Assembly (NCBI GenBank): GCA_025677835.1
Contig: JAIXMR010000054.1
Span: 1-64,000, forward strand
DNA length: 64,000 nucleotides
Direction: 5' to 3'
From: Sporodiniella umbellata
Taxonomy: Eukaryota; Mucoromycota; Mucoromycetes; Mucorales; Rhizopodaceae
The position numbers and the translations under genes are program-made. Below, in pieces: positions 13,701-23,929 of the stretch. How positions within the stretch are numbered: position 1 is the stretch's first letter; the number at the start of each line of letters is the position of its first letter. The notes below the pieces were generated by a model. It was not told the DNA's origin and searched no databases. It was given only the letters and a program-made list of their open reading frames with translations.

Positions 13701-16640
13701 AATGTTACAACTACAACGGAAAAGCGGGCCTTACGTGTCTATTTTAAACGTAGTATAGCAAGTCCATTCAATCCGAAGCTCGTTATTCGATGCTCGCTTA
13801 TGACCATAAATAGCTATATGTTTAGGAAATGCCACTGCCAAAATACATTGAGCGTCCGACGTAACGTTCCAGGCAATATCCTTTATTGGTTCACTGGTAA
13901 AAAGTTAGTAGGATGGCTTTTTTTTTTTTTTTTATAAAAAAAAGTTACTTGAAATCAATGGTCTGTTCACATGTTGGCGCGATGCCAGCGCGCATATCGG
14001 ACCAAATGGAAAGGCTCTTTGACTGATCCCCTGAAACAATGGCTACTGTGTTAGGCGTACAGTATTTGATATTCTGAACAAGCATAAAAGAAGGAAGTGG
14101 TAGGGTGTATAGTATGTCCCATCGGATAGGCGTATCACTATCCGATGGAATATGAAGGGTATAAAACAAAATGGTCGAGCCAACAAACAAAGCAATAGCA
14201 GGTTTTTTCTCAAGAGTTAGTCTGTGAAACAGCTTAGAGGCTGTGTTTGTTGCCCACTGGCTTGCGGATACACCTACAGTCGGTGGACATTCCCAGTTCA
14301 TCTCTTGAACACCTCTTGATACAATAAAAAAATCATTGTCTGTTGTAGTTAGTTCCCAAGAATATATCTTGTTTGTAGAGGCAGAGATACAAATGATGAT
14401 ATATGACTTTGTTTCAGTCGTTATTTCGTCCTCTACATTATAGACGTATAAATCCGAGAGCAGCGGTAATTCACCTTCCACAGAGCAAATTTTTGTACTG
14501 TGATGTATATGGCAGTCTTGTTGATCAAACTCATAAACTCGTAGCTGACTACCATCATAAACACAAGCATATTTTTCTATAATATTCAAAGCGATGAATG
14601 CCTGTCTTTTTCCTTTGTATATAAAAACATTAAAAACCGACCTTTTCCTATGGGTGAAGCTAATATAAAAGAGGAATCAACCGTAAGCGAGCAATCGACT
14701 TGAAGCTCGCTAGTAACACGGCTGCAGGTCTATTCATTGTATTTATATGTGCATATACATATACATATATATATATATATATATATATTTGAATGGAAAT
14801 AATTTCGATACTCCTTGGAGATCTTGTACTTACGTCTCTTAGTTCGTATTTCCAGACGTTCAATTGTCCATCAACGCCAATAGTACAAAATCTGTTTTTG
14901 TGCGATTGATAGAGTTTACTAATGGCATTTTGATGCCCCAACCAAGTGTATTTTAGGTGGAGTTTAGGGGAAAATGAAGTTGTATCTAAAAAATCAACGA
15001 GGTTTAAACTATAGCATCTCAGTTGGCCATGTGGGTTGTAAGCAATAAGAGACAATTCAACAGGTTTGATCGTAGCTATATATTGAAAAAGGCAGACCCG
15101 CCTCAGTTCCTGCTATATATACTTTTTTTTAAAAAAAAAACAAAACTAAACTCTTACATGAAGACTGAATATGAGCATAGTCATGTAGGATATGAGTGGG
15201 ATTTAGAAAGTATATGACATGGAGCGGGTCTATTGCTTTTGCAACTCTCAATACAACAAAAACTCTGGGTATCCTTCTTGGCCATGTGTTTAAATGCTAT
15301 TCTCATCCCAACTTTTAGCTTTATAAAGTACACTTTGTAACCTCTGCCTTGTCCTTCTCCCTCCTTTTTTTTTTTTTTTTTTTTTTTACCTGAACTCCCC
15401 AAAAAATCAATGAGCCGTCAGCCTGGATTCTGAATAGTAAATCAGGGGTATCTCTCACACGGTCTTTGATTCTCTCGAGTCTTTGATCAAGACGACTGTG
15501 TTTTGAATGGAATTTGAACTGAGTATGTATAGCAGCCAGAAGCTCATCGCAACCAATGTAATGAATAGGCGAAAATTCGTCTTTGTCTTCTAATCCCTCA
15601 TCTTCACTTGTGACAAGAGACTGATTGGAATCGATTACAGCACACATATATAACACATGAGGTTTTTCTGGGCTTGTAGGGCTCCAGAATCGGCCTATGC
15701 CATCGCGTGCCATGGTAAATAAGGTGCAGTCACCCTCTTTAGAAGAGGAAGACACCCGCCAAGCAAAGTGAACAACGCAGGCTGGGTGTGGAAGAAAACT
15801 AAAGCTATAGCCAGCCTCTTCTTTGTGCCAGACTGTGACGATACGATCCGACTATTTTACCAAATAAGAAGGGAAAGCACCGGTCAACCCATCGTTACTT
15901 TTTTTTTTTGAAGGCGTCTTTGACCTACCTTACTAATCGTTGCAAATAAGCTCGATTTAGGCTCAAACTTTGCATAGATCACGTCAGTAGCCGGCTTCTT
16001 GCTCCAAACAGTTTCCCAGTCTGTCTCATATCGCCAGATAGACAGAGTTTTACCTGCGCACAATAGCTCATCTACTCATTTACCCATAAGTTTTTTTTTT
16101 TTTTTTTTTTTTTTTTTCGAAATAAAAGATAAACTTTACTGTTTTGACTCCAATCGAGACAGTGAATGATTTCAGAGTTTGTGATAAAGGTTTTTTCAAG
16201 CACCCATTGGTGATGTTGGCTTGGTGTTAAAACAGCTACATTGTTTCGGTAAGCAAAGGCAATCTGTAGAGGATAAAAGATAAAACTTTAAAGTTGATGG
16301 CGTTGTTCCTTTTCGAGTATACATGTATATATGTATATATTCTAAGCTATCTATTTACTTTTCCTGTTCTGCTGTTGCCTGAAACAGAGGAGATGAGGTG
16401 TGATGGAGTGGATTCAAATATCGAAGCTGCTGTAATGCTTTGAATAAGCTGGTTGGGGTCGGCATAAATGATTATTTTAGATCCCGTTGCATAGACCTAG
16501 AAGACAGAGAGGTTTAAAGTGTGTTCTAATAGTTTATTGCCTGTTGACTGTACTATGAATCTATCGCGGTCGTAGGTAAAAGTGTGAATGGCTTGATGAG
16601 CTGGATTGACCTGTCCAGGACAAATTTGCTCCAAAAACAT
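7727..16640 (-). CDS. RAV1: RAVE-complex subunit Rav1 / DMX-like (rabconnectin-3 alpha) protein, many exons
   Basis: Rav1/DMXL proteins promote assembly and reassembly of the V1 and V0 sectors of the vacuolar H+-ATPase. The start codon is at 16640: MFLEQICPGQVNPAHQAIHT, exon 1 16554-16640. An N-terminal double WD propeller follows (VYATGSKIIIYADPNQL, IIHCLDWSQN, KTLSIWRYETDWETV, SDRIVTVWHKEE, YTWLGHQNAISKLYQ). The Rav1p_C-type region spans roughly 13340-10040 (PLPFYHPHHLIHYIMWG, FAWALHSQSQDLLLEKCIR, VGCTLFYLALGKKSLLLGLW, LGCPLLALHILTKYQ). Beyond it the frame continues through splices into a C-terminal WD region: YWHSIKSLCSPDRLLPFIDF (about 9840-9940), MAVCLKSEIQEIDLSK, then IRIHFDHFGQKFAAGDTYGS (about 8700), ending VSNCQMR. 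By eye it is about 2300-2500 residues. A weakly supported alternative is a gene end near 10037, but a 46-nt intron there (donor GTAGAG) restores an open frame reading LDPIAYRAHCIKKKIEIQL. Exon borders in the C-terminal third are approximate. Confidence 0.87.
11284..11560 (-). repeat. Degenerate tandem repeat encoding D-L/I-F motifs inside Rav1/DMX-like gene
   Basis: The translated segment contains imperfect repeats of the pattern P-S-H-A-x-D-L-F-x-E-G-D-I-F, about 21 residues apart, followed by DDSDIF and DEEDIF. At the DNA level copies share blocks such as the complement of AAATATATC(T/C)CCCTC. The repeats lie in an acidic linker, not in a WD blade. Confidence 0.8.
14764..14789. repeat. (TA)n microsatellite in an intron of the Rav1/DMX-like gene
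   Basis: About 13 uninterrupted TA units in the intron between the exons ending near 14830 and starting near 14715 (minus-strand order). Confidence 0.85.
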
Positions 16641-16663
16641 TACCAATTAAGAACTACAGAAAG

Positions 16664-16694
<31 letters not shown>

Positions 16695-17574
16695 AACTGA
16701 AAATTTAGAAAATAGGGCAAACACACACACACGCAAACGTACCGAAAAATGACAGATGTTGAGAAAAAAAAAATAAAAATAAAATAAAACGAGCTATTGA
16801 ATGGGCGACAAGTCAGGTTTAGATGGGATACAATGGAATTGCTAGAAATTCAGTGTCTACTGGAGCGTTGTGACTTTATTTAGGAGACAGCGTTGATTGG
16901 GCAACCAGTAAGCGACCACTCAAGAAAGCAAAGACCACTACAGAAAGCTATCAGGGGGAGAAGTTTTAACGCTCTACGTACAGAAACCGAAACAGGAAAC
17001 CCATCTTGCGGTGCTCTAGTAGCCCGTAGTGCAGTCATTGACTTTCGACATGCTATTGGCTATCGGATTGAGCTTATAAGGCAAAGAACAAGATGAGGTC
17101 ATCCTGTCAAACACAGCCCTATCGTTCTAGACTGTCATGTGAAAAAGATCAAGTACCAGTGCGATCATGAGCAGGAGAATCGTTTTGCATAAAAAACACG
17201 TTGATCCCCTAACAAAAGCCACATTTGTGTCCTCAGAATGATGCAGTGTCATCAAACTGAGATCATGGCTGAAGGAAATGGCGTCACGTGACGGTTTCTG
17301 TTCCAATGGGTGTCTTTGATCCAAAGGCTGTAGCGAGTGGATAGCAAGGTAAGGCATGTATGATTCCCTTTGTTGTTTTGAATTCTTTTTCAGCCTTTTT
17401 TTTTTTTTTTTTTTTTTGTAATCGCCATTGATTGTTTGCTGCGTCTTTTTATTATTTCGCAAAAATAGACGTAATGTCCATTTAAGATAATGAGATTTCA
17501 TTCAAAGTCAGAAAAAGAATAGACCTGCTTTCTTTTTTCTTATTCTTTTTTCTTACTTTATTTCTTTTGAAAGT
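16641..17574. other. Divergent promoter region between Rav1/DMX-like and DDHD genes
   Basis: This 934-nt gap lies between two start codons and must hold both promoters. It contains an A run of about 28 nt beginning around 16663, a perfect 10-bp E-box palindrome at 17283-17292, a T run around 17398-17417 and a CT-rich stretch just before 17575. A 67-codon ORF at 16893-17096 has no recognisable domain and is not annotated. Confidence 0.6.
17283..17292. promoter_or_regulatory. E-box palindrome GTCACGTGAC (Cbf1/CLEAR-like)
   Basis: A perfect 10-bp inverted repeat with a CACGTG core sits in the divergent promoter, 643 nt from the Rav1 start and 283 nt from the DDHD start. GTCACGTG is the known site of Cbf1-type bHLH factors in fungi, and GTCACGTGAC is the mammalian CLEAR element of lysosomal genes. 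Function here is inference. Confidence 0.45.
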
Positions 17575-18589
17575 ATGTTTTCTGAAGCCACAGTGATATC
17601 TTCACCCACACTGTCCGAGCCTGATGTTGGTATGGGTATTTTTGCAGAGAACAAAGGGTGTTTGTCTGACAGCGAGTTTTAGATTATCTATCGATAGATG
17701 AGGAGAACCATTCATCGGTTGTAGAGCCTGAAGCGGATAAGCCAGTGGATCATGTCATCTTTGTTATTCATGTAAAGCAGTGATTTGAACAAAAAAGAAA
17801 AAAAAAAAAAAAAAGAGAGAGAGAGAGAAGGGGGCGGTCTTGAACTAACGTTTATTTACAGGGAATTGGCCAAGTAAGACGAAAAGAAAAGGGTTATAAT
17901 ATCATCCTTACTAAATTTTCTATACACCCGGCGATAGCAAACAGAGCAGTACGGCCAATTCTATAGACACAGTAAGAAATCAGGTTTAGCTGTCTTTTAC
18001 TGACCCCGCCTAAAGTTGAGAATTTACAGGAAGTGACTCGACAGGTGTTACAAACCAAGGTGCCGGATCACGATGTCCGTATTGAACTGATCCCTATTGA
18101 GTGGCACAAGCATATTCATGAGGTGGTGGATCCTACACTGAAGAAGATCACTCTGAAATCGATACCTACCATCCGGTTGATAGAAAACGAATATCTGGCG
18201 GACGTGTTGTTTTACTTTTCAAAAGACCGTGGCCAGAAAATCATCGACAACGTCACACACCTCTTCAATACATCTTATGAGCATTTTATGGAGAACCACC
18301 CGGGTTTCAACGGCAAGATTATCATTCTAGGTTATTCTTTAGGTGGCATTATCTCGTGGGATATATTATGTCATCAGCGTGACAGTCTTACGAAGGAGGA
18401 ACAGGCCCAATACAACAAACTAGACATTTCATATACAAAACTTGCATTTAAGCCTGACTATCTCTTTGGTCTCGGCTCTCCTATTGGCGCCATTCTTACC
18501 TTCCGTGGCCAAGACCCTAAGCTATACCATCCAGACCCTACTATTCAATTTGAAAACATTTTCCATCCTTTTGACCCATTGGTAACCAG

Positions 18590-18620
<31 letters not shown>

Positions 18621-19630
18621 CCAGTGTTAAAACAATCCTCTCTTAGGGTTATCGGTTTGAGCCCTTGTTACATGATTCCTTTACAGAGAAACCTGCTGTT
18701 CTTGTCGAACGGTCGATACCCATTGGACCTTCCTTTTCGTTTCCTTCTTTTCCACTCTCTTCTTCCCTTTTCTCCTTCTTTTCTTGGAAACAAGAAAAAC
18801 CGTCCAATGCGATCTATGAAGCGACTACGGATGTTGCCAAAGATCAACAAGAATCGATCGTGAGTGGCTTCTTGCCCTCGCTCCTACAGTATTTTTCCAA
18901 AGGCACGTCGAAAGCCAACAAGGAAAGCGAGCCAGCTTGTCCGGTCGACTGGGAAGCACAAAAGCAGCACGTGCCTTTACCAGAGGCATTTGACAAGCTG
19001 ACGTCGGTCGATGCACTCTTTCTGAGCCCACGCCCTTCGTTCACGCGAGCCAAAACCTGTGCGCCTTTCCCAGAGGAGAATGAAGCAGGGGAGAAACCAG
19101 GCCGGGCTCCGCTTCGGAAGAGTATGACAGAACAGAGCCACCATTGGGTGGAAGTGCTAGGCGTGGACGGCCAACGTCTGACGATGTCACGTCCCGAGGC
19201 AACGTCATCAGAGGCAACGTCCTCAGGCCAAGACCTCTGGGCGGATCTCAACCAGGAGCTTCATAAGCCAGGACCTGCGATCACCTCACCTGGTGAATCC
19301 AAAGCAGACGTGGCTCAGGAGAGCTCTGTACCTGAATCGGAAGCGAAAGAAGAAGACAAAATGACCGAACAAGAAGCAGAAGAAACCCTACAACGCCATC
19401 TGCCAGGGGGTCGTCGGATTGATTTCGTACTGCAGCCGGAAAGTGTCATGTCCATGATCGCAAACGAATATCTTATCGGCTTACGTGCCCATTTCTCTTA
19501 TTGGACCAACAAGGACTTTATTTGGCACATGTTGCGTCGTGTAGATAGTCTGGATGAAAAGAAATCTTCTTCTTCATCGGTCAGCAGTAGTAGTAATACA
19601 AGTATTCGTTCGAATGATAAAAACAAGTAG
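17575..19630 (+). CDS. DDHD-domain phospholipase A1-like protein (6 exons, 576 aa)
   Basis: DDHD proteins (PA-PLA1/DDHD1, DDHD2, KIAA0725p/p125 family) are intracellular phospholipases A1 acting at ER-Golgi or mitochondrial membranes. Exons: 17575-17629, 17683-17771, 17862-17873 (only 12 nt, coding GIGQ), 17945-17983, 18030-18581, 18647-19630; exact total 577 codons. Landmarks: VDHVIFVIHGIGQ (residues about 39-52), the lipase GYSLG with nucleophile Ser about 168, YLFGLGSPIGAIL, HPFDPLGYRFEPLL across the fifth intron, and the C-terminal DDHD part RIDFVLQPESV, NEYLIGLRAHFSYWTNKDF, WHML. An acidic Pro/Ser-rich insert separates the two halves (about residues 330-490). It lacks the WWE and SAM modules of larger animal members. 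The second-largest intron is dominated by an A run of about 30 nt. It converges on the CotH gene with 105 nt between stop codons. Confidence 0.9.
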
Positions 19631-19681
19631 AGACAGAAGAAAATAATAATAATAATAATAAAAAAATAGATGTATTTATTT

Positions 19682-19686
<5 letters not shown>

Positions 19687-19713
<27 letters not shown>
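19687..19713. repeat. (GA)n microsatellite between the DDHD and CotH stop codons
   Basis: About 13 GA units followed by a short G run, in the shared 3' region of two convergent genes. Confidence 0.85.
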
Positions 19714-19718
<5 letters not shown>

Positions 19719-19735
19719 CTTTCTTGTGGAGGGTC

Positions 19736-21596
19736 TCAATGAAAAATCCAATGACAAACCAAAGGGATAATCAAGAGAAATCGATCCAGTGAGATGATGG
19801 CAGCAGCAGAATGAGAGCTTACCACTTTGGTGTTCTCTTGGTTTGCTGCGGAGGGTATAGAAGGTACTTGAGGATGGCCTGGTGAGACATGGGTGTGAGT
19901 GAGGGGAGAGGTAGGCTGAGGTCGATTGGATTTGATGGATTGGGTATGAGAAAGGCTTTCGGCATGAGTTTGGGAAGCCTTGAGGGTGGTTTTCTCTGAT
20001 AGGTTTGTTTCCAGTGTGGGTTCTAAAGAGAGTGAAGGGAGAGAGGTGGCTAGGTCTGGGGTAGCGTCTTGTATATGAAAGAAATTGTTGACTGCCTTTT
20101 CTTTGGCTTCGATCCATTCCAACAAGCCCCAATCAGCGCCACCTGTCTTTTCGCCAGATCCATAAACACCTTCGAGCAGGTTCTGATGAGCTTGCTCGAA
20201 TGTCCAGCCATAGTTATTTCCGGGTGAACGCTGGACGATGGATCGATCCCATTGAAGGTCAGGCGCGATAAAATCGTAACGTGCATTGAGGTAGTCACCC
20301 AAGGTTTGACGGTTAAAGATCTTTTCGACCGTGATTTTGAGGTAAGTCTCAAAGGTGTTTTTGATGAGGGGGCTTTCCAAAAGGCGATTGATGACCACGG
20401 CATGAGGAAATTTACGTGTGAATTCTGTATAGGGTAAACTGACAAAGCTACGGTCTTCTTGAAGGTTGATGCCAAAGGTAGCATCAAAATCCTGACCTAG
20501 AAAATAGACCTTGTTTTTGTCATTGAGGTCGATATAGGCACCATCGTTGGTCTGTTCTTGCCAGTAGCCATCCCAGTCTCCGGTCAAGAATTCCATGATC
20601 ATAAAACGAAGAAACTGATCATAGTCAAAGTAGTCTGCGATCGCTTTGACCTGATCCTCCTGAGCAAAGTTGACACTTGCAAACGAACGCGCGAAAGGCG
20701 CGATGCCCTCTTGACTCACCGGGGATTCTACGTTGGGCACAAAGCTATCAAAGTCACCTGGGAAAGCAAATGAGGCACCTGAAGCACCATCAAAGAGTCC
20801 TCCGAGCTGCTGAGGTGTATTACCACGATAGAACATGGCGTTAATATACGAGTACATGACCACGTCATCCAAGAGATTGAAGGTGCCCATGCCCTCTTTA
20901 TTGATAAAGAACCGGATCATGTTGGCTTCGTTTGCATAGGTGCCCATTTTGCGAAGAATGTCTGCGTACAGTTTTTCTCGTTGTTGTGTAGGATCTTCTT
21001 CCATATGTCGAATCTTGAACCAATTACGGTTGGCCATAAACTTTCCTTCAGGTAAAGCCCAGATCCAGGATTGTTTTGCATCATTGTTTTTACGTCCAGG
21101 TTTATGTAGTCCAAAAGTACAATCCTATCGATGGTTTAAGTTAAATCCGCCCCCCCCCCTTTTTTTTGTTTGTTAGATGTACACTTACTTCAAATGTATG
21201 AACTGAGTCTGGACCAATAAAAGTGATTTTTGTCTTGTAAGTTAATTTAGGTACGTTTGTAATTAAATTATTCATTTCTATCGTGTCTCCAGTAACAAAG
21301 ATAGATGGAATATAGTTACTATCCCAAATCGGGTCTTCTACATCCCCACGCGTCCAACTGTTTTCGGTAAGAATGCTAGGCAATTCTGGAATGTTGGCAT
21401 AAGTCACCGGTCTACCGAAAAATTCATTTCTTGTACTTGAAGTGCCATCCATGGTACGTTGAAAACTTTCAGAGACACCATCTGCCACATACTATACAAA
21501 AAAAAAAAAAAAAAAGAGTACGTATGTTGACTAAGCGATTCCGATAATAAATGGCAATGGAGAGTGAAAAAGAAAAAAAAAAAAAGATGTGTGTGT

Positions 21597-21629
<33 letters not shown>

Positions 21630-21840
21630 GCAATTTATTTACATTATAAGTCTGCCCGTCTTTGAGTTCTGCTGTTCCAATATAATAAGGAACATCTGCA
21701 TCCGGTGCGTGTAAATAAGTAAAGGTATTTTCTACTTTGACTTGCACTTGACTTTTCGCGTCAGGAACAATCACTTTAAAAGTCACTTTGGTAGCATGGA
21801 GTGTGACAAGATAAAAGGAGAGAACAAGCAAAGACTTCAT
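19736..21840 (-). CDS. CotH-family (spore coat kinase-like) secreted, probably GPI-anchored protein (3 exons, 629 aa)
   Basis: CotH proteins are atypical protein-kinase-fold enzymes first known from bacterial spore coats; they are widespread in Mucorales, where members sit on the cell surface. Exons in coding order: 21840-21643, 21491-21189, 21124-19736; the total is exactly 630 codons. Residues 1-16 form a signal peptide (MKSLLVLSFYLVTLHA). Family landmarks include YKTKITFIGPDSVHTFE, a basic NWFKIRHMEEDPTQQREKLY segment, LLDDVVMYSYINAMFYRG, FLTGDWDGYW, QTNDGAYIDL and FLGQDFDATFG. After residue 500 comes a Ser/Thr/Pro-rich stalk, and the chain ends with a hydrophobic tail (about 20 residues after SSHSAAAI) typical of a GPI signal. 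Known: the fold and surface location of relatives. Inferred: GPI attachment here. I cannot say which Mucorales CotH subgroup it belongs to. Confidence 0.9.
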
Positions 21841-22203
21841 AATTCAAAAAAAAGAAGAAGAAGAAAAAGAAAAAAAAAAAAAAAAAAAAAAGAGAAACAT
21901 ACTTTAGTTTACTAGATTACAGATGATTTTAATAAACGTTCAAAGTGATCATGTAAAAAGGAAGAATAAAGGAGGCAGCCAAAAAGAGTATTTTAAACTT
22001 GACTTTTTTTAAAATATAGAAAAGTTTGAATTGAATGAATTAAAAAAAAGCCAATCGTTATCCAAACTCCTGATGGACCTTTTTATTATTATTATTTTTA
22101 CCAAAATGTCTGTGCGGTGTATCTATCTAGATTTCTATCCGTCGCGTTACTTTTGATGACAGGGACACGCTTCAGTCTCCGACAGTCCAATCAAAAACGA
22201 ACC

Positions 22204-22236
<33 letters not shown>

Positions 22237-22340
22237 TGGGACAGTCTTGTTACGAACGTCATAGGCTATTTTCTTTCTACCTAGATTTTATCATCGTAGT
22301 CAAGAGCTAGAAAAAAAAAAAAAAAAAAGTGTGTGTGACT
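21841..22340. other. Divergent promoter region between CotH and SGF29 genes
   Basis: The 500-nt gap lies between two start codons. It contains an A run near 21870-21890, a 32-nt T run at about 22204-22234, and another A run just before the SGF29 start. No gene was seen. Confidence 0.6.
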
Positions 22341-23510
22341 ATGGACCGAAAGTCAAGGACGTCAAGATTAGCTACTTTGGATGAAACGAATGAAGAAGTC
22401 AATCTATGGAAACAGATTTGTGATGCGCTTTCAAAACTGGAAGGAATTCAAAAGAACACGGCTTCTGTTGTGACGCATATCAACGAAATCCATACGCATT
22501 TAAATTTTGAAGAGGGTAAATAAATAAAGTGGTAGTAGTGATTGAGAAGCTATTTAGGATTACCAGTATCGATGAGCAAACGATTGATGGATTATTATCG
22601 TGGGGGTATTGACCTTTCTCATAACGAATCCAAGTAAGTGATGTGCAAAGGTGGTTGGTATTAAGTTGGCTATGACTAGGATTATTCATGACATTATTGA
22701 GAAAGTATCAGTGTTGATTGCTCTAAGGGATGCTTCAGAGTATAGCCATGGTAAGAAAAGTAAAAGGAGAACTGTTTGACAGTGTTTATGTAAATTAGTG
22801 ATTGATCAGAAACGAAAGAAGAGAAGAGCGGATCAAGAAGAACAAACGGCGCCATTACAAAAGAAACCCAAAGTGTACAAATCATACAGGAATGATACGT
22901 GTCTAAAAATTATTCCAAAAAAGGGACATTTTAATGCCAGGCACCTCCGTTGCAGCGAGACAGCCACCTCAGAAAGACAAGGACGAAGAATGGATTTTGG
23001 CGGTAGTGATTTGTTATAATCATGAGAAAAACAAGTATGAGGTAGAAGATGTGGATCAAGATGAGTTTGGTAAAAGACAGTAAGTAACATCGCTACCATC
23101 AAAAAAAAAAAAAAAAAAAAAAGGGAGGGGGGATAATAAAGCAAGTAATAATAATAATAGTCAATGAAAAATAATCAAGACGTTACATGCTTCAACCACG
23201 CAACGTTATTCCTATTCCCCATCTTAGTGAAATGATGGCACTACCCGAATTAGACACAGGCGAGGATGTATTAGCGCTCTATCCAGGCACCACTTGTTTT
23301 TACAAGGCCAAGGTGGTGGCTCCCCCTTCCAAGGTAAGCGTAAGAGAGAGAGAGAGAGAGAAAGCCATAGGTGAGTTGCTAACAGGTCAAGGCTAGAACA
23401 AGGAAAGTGCTTATGAGCGTAGCTATACCGTACAGTTTGAAGACGATAATAACGAATATAAACATGTCATGTCAGGGCACGTATTGGAATTGCCTAGGAA
23501 CAATAAATAA
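22341..23510 (+). CDS. SGF29: SAGA-associated factor 29 (Sgf29), tandem Tudor protein
   Basis: Sgf29 is a SAGA/HAT-module subunit whose tandem Tudor domain reads H3K4me2/3. Clear exons: 22341-22515, 22558-22633, 22680-22750, 22799 to about 22872-22890, one from about 22945 to 23078, one from about 23181 to 23333, and the last ending at 23510. The N-terminal part is helical (LWKQICDALSKLEGIQKN; IIEKVSVLIALRDASE), followed by a Lys-rich linker. The Tudor region is unambiguous: VAARQPPQKDKDEEWILAVV, NKYEVEDVDQDEFGK, NVIPIPHLSEM, EDVLALYPGTTCFYKAKVV, and YTVQFEDDNNEYKHVMSGHVLELP. The join between exons 4 and 5 is uncertain: two donors (22873 or about 22889) and several acceptors fit different numbers of linker residues. 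The gene precedes cysteine dioxygenase in the same orientation. Confidence 0.87.
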
Positions 23511-23563
23511 ATACTTTTTGAATCTATATATAAATGGCTTTGAACTCTCTCTCTCAGTGTGGG

Positions 23564-23595
<32 letters not shown>

Positions 23596-23929
23596 GGGAG
23601 GAGGAGGGAACAGGATTTCCAAAGGTAGCTTCTCTTTTTTAGCGGTTAAAACATTGAAACGACTTTTTAAACAGCTAATAGGTTCATTGGGTGAGAAAAA
23701 TACAGACTAAAGAGACGATGGGTGATTGAATATGCGTGTGGATAGGATAACGGCAGGTGAAGCGATGCAAAAAAAAAAAAAAAAAAAACCTTAAAAGTGC
23801 GTTGTATTCCAAGTTGGGTAGGTCGAGGGGTGTGTATGGAAAGGCATAAAAAGGTTGTTTGATAGAAATCCATTTTCTTTTCCAACTTTCTCTCTCTCTC
23901 TTTTTTTTTTTTCATAAAATAAATAAACA
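23511..23929. other. Intergenic region between SGF29 and cysteine dioxygenase
   Basis: The 419-nt gap contains an A run followed by a G run at about 23566-23596, a second A run at 23769-23788 and a CT-rich stretch just before the next ATG. An AATAAA overlaps the SGF29 stop codon. No gene was seen. Confidence 0.6.
23845..23854 (+). promoter_or_regulatory. TATA-like element of the cysteine dioxygenase gene
   Basis: CATAAAAAGG lies about 80 nt before the ATG and is followed by a pyrimidine-rich initiator-like tract, a normal fungal promoter arrangement. Inferred from position only. Confidence 0.35.

Noticed and set aside
16893..17096. 67-codon plus-strand ORF in the Rav1-DDHD promoter region
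   Set aside because: No start context, domain or splice continuation; composition is that of random sequence.
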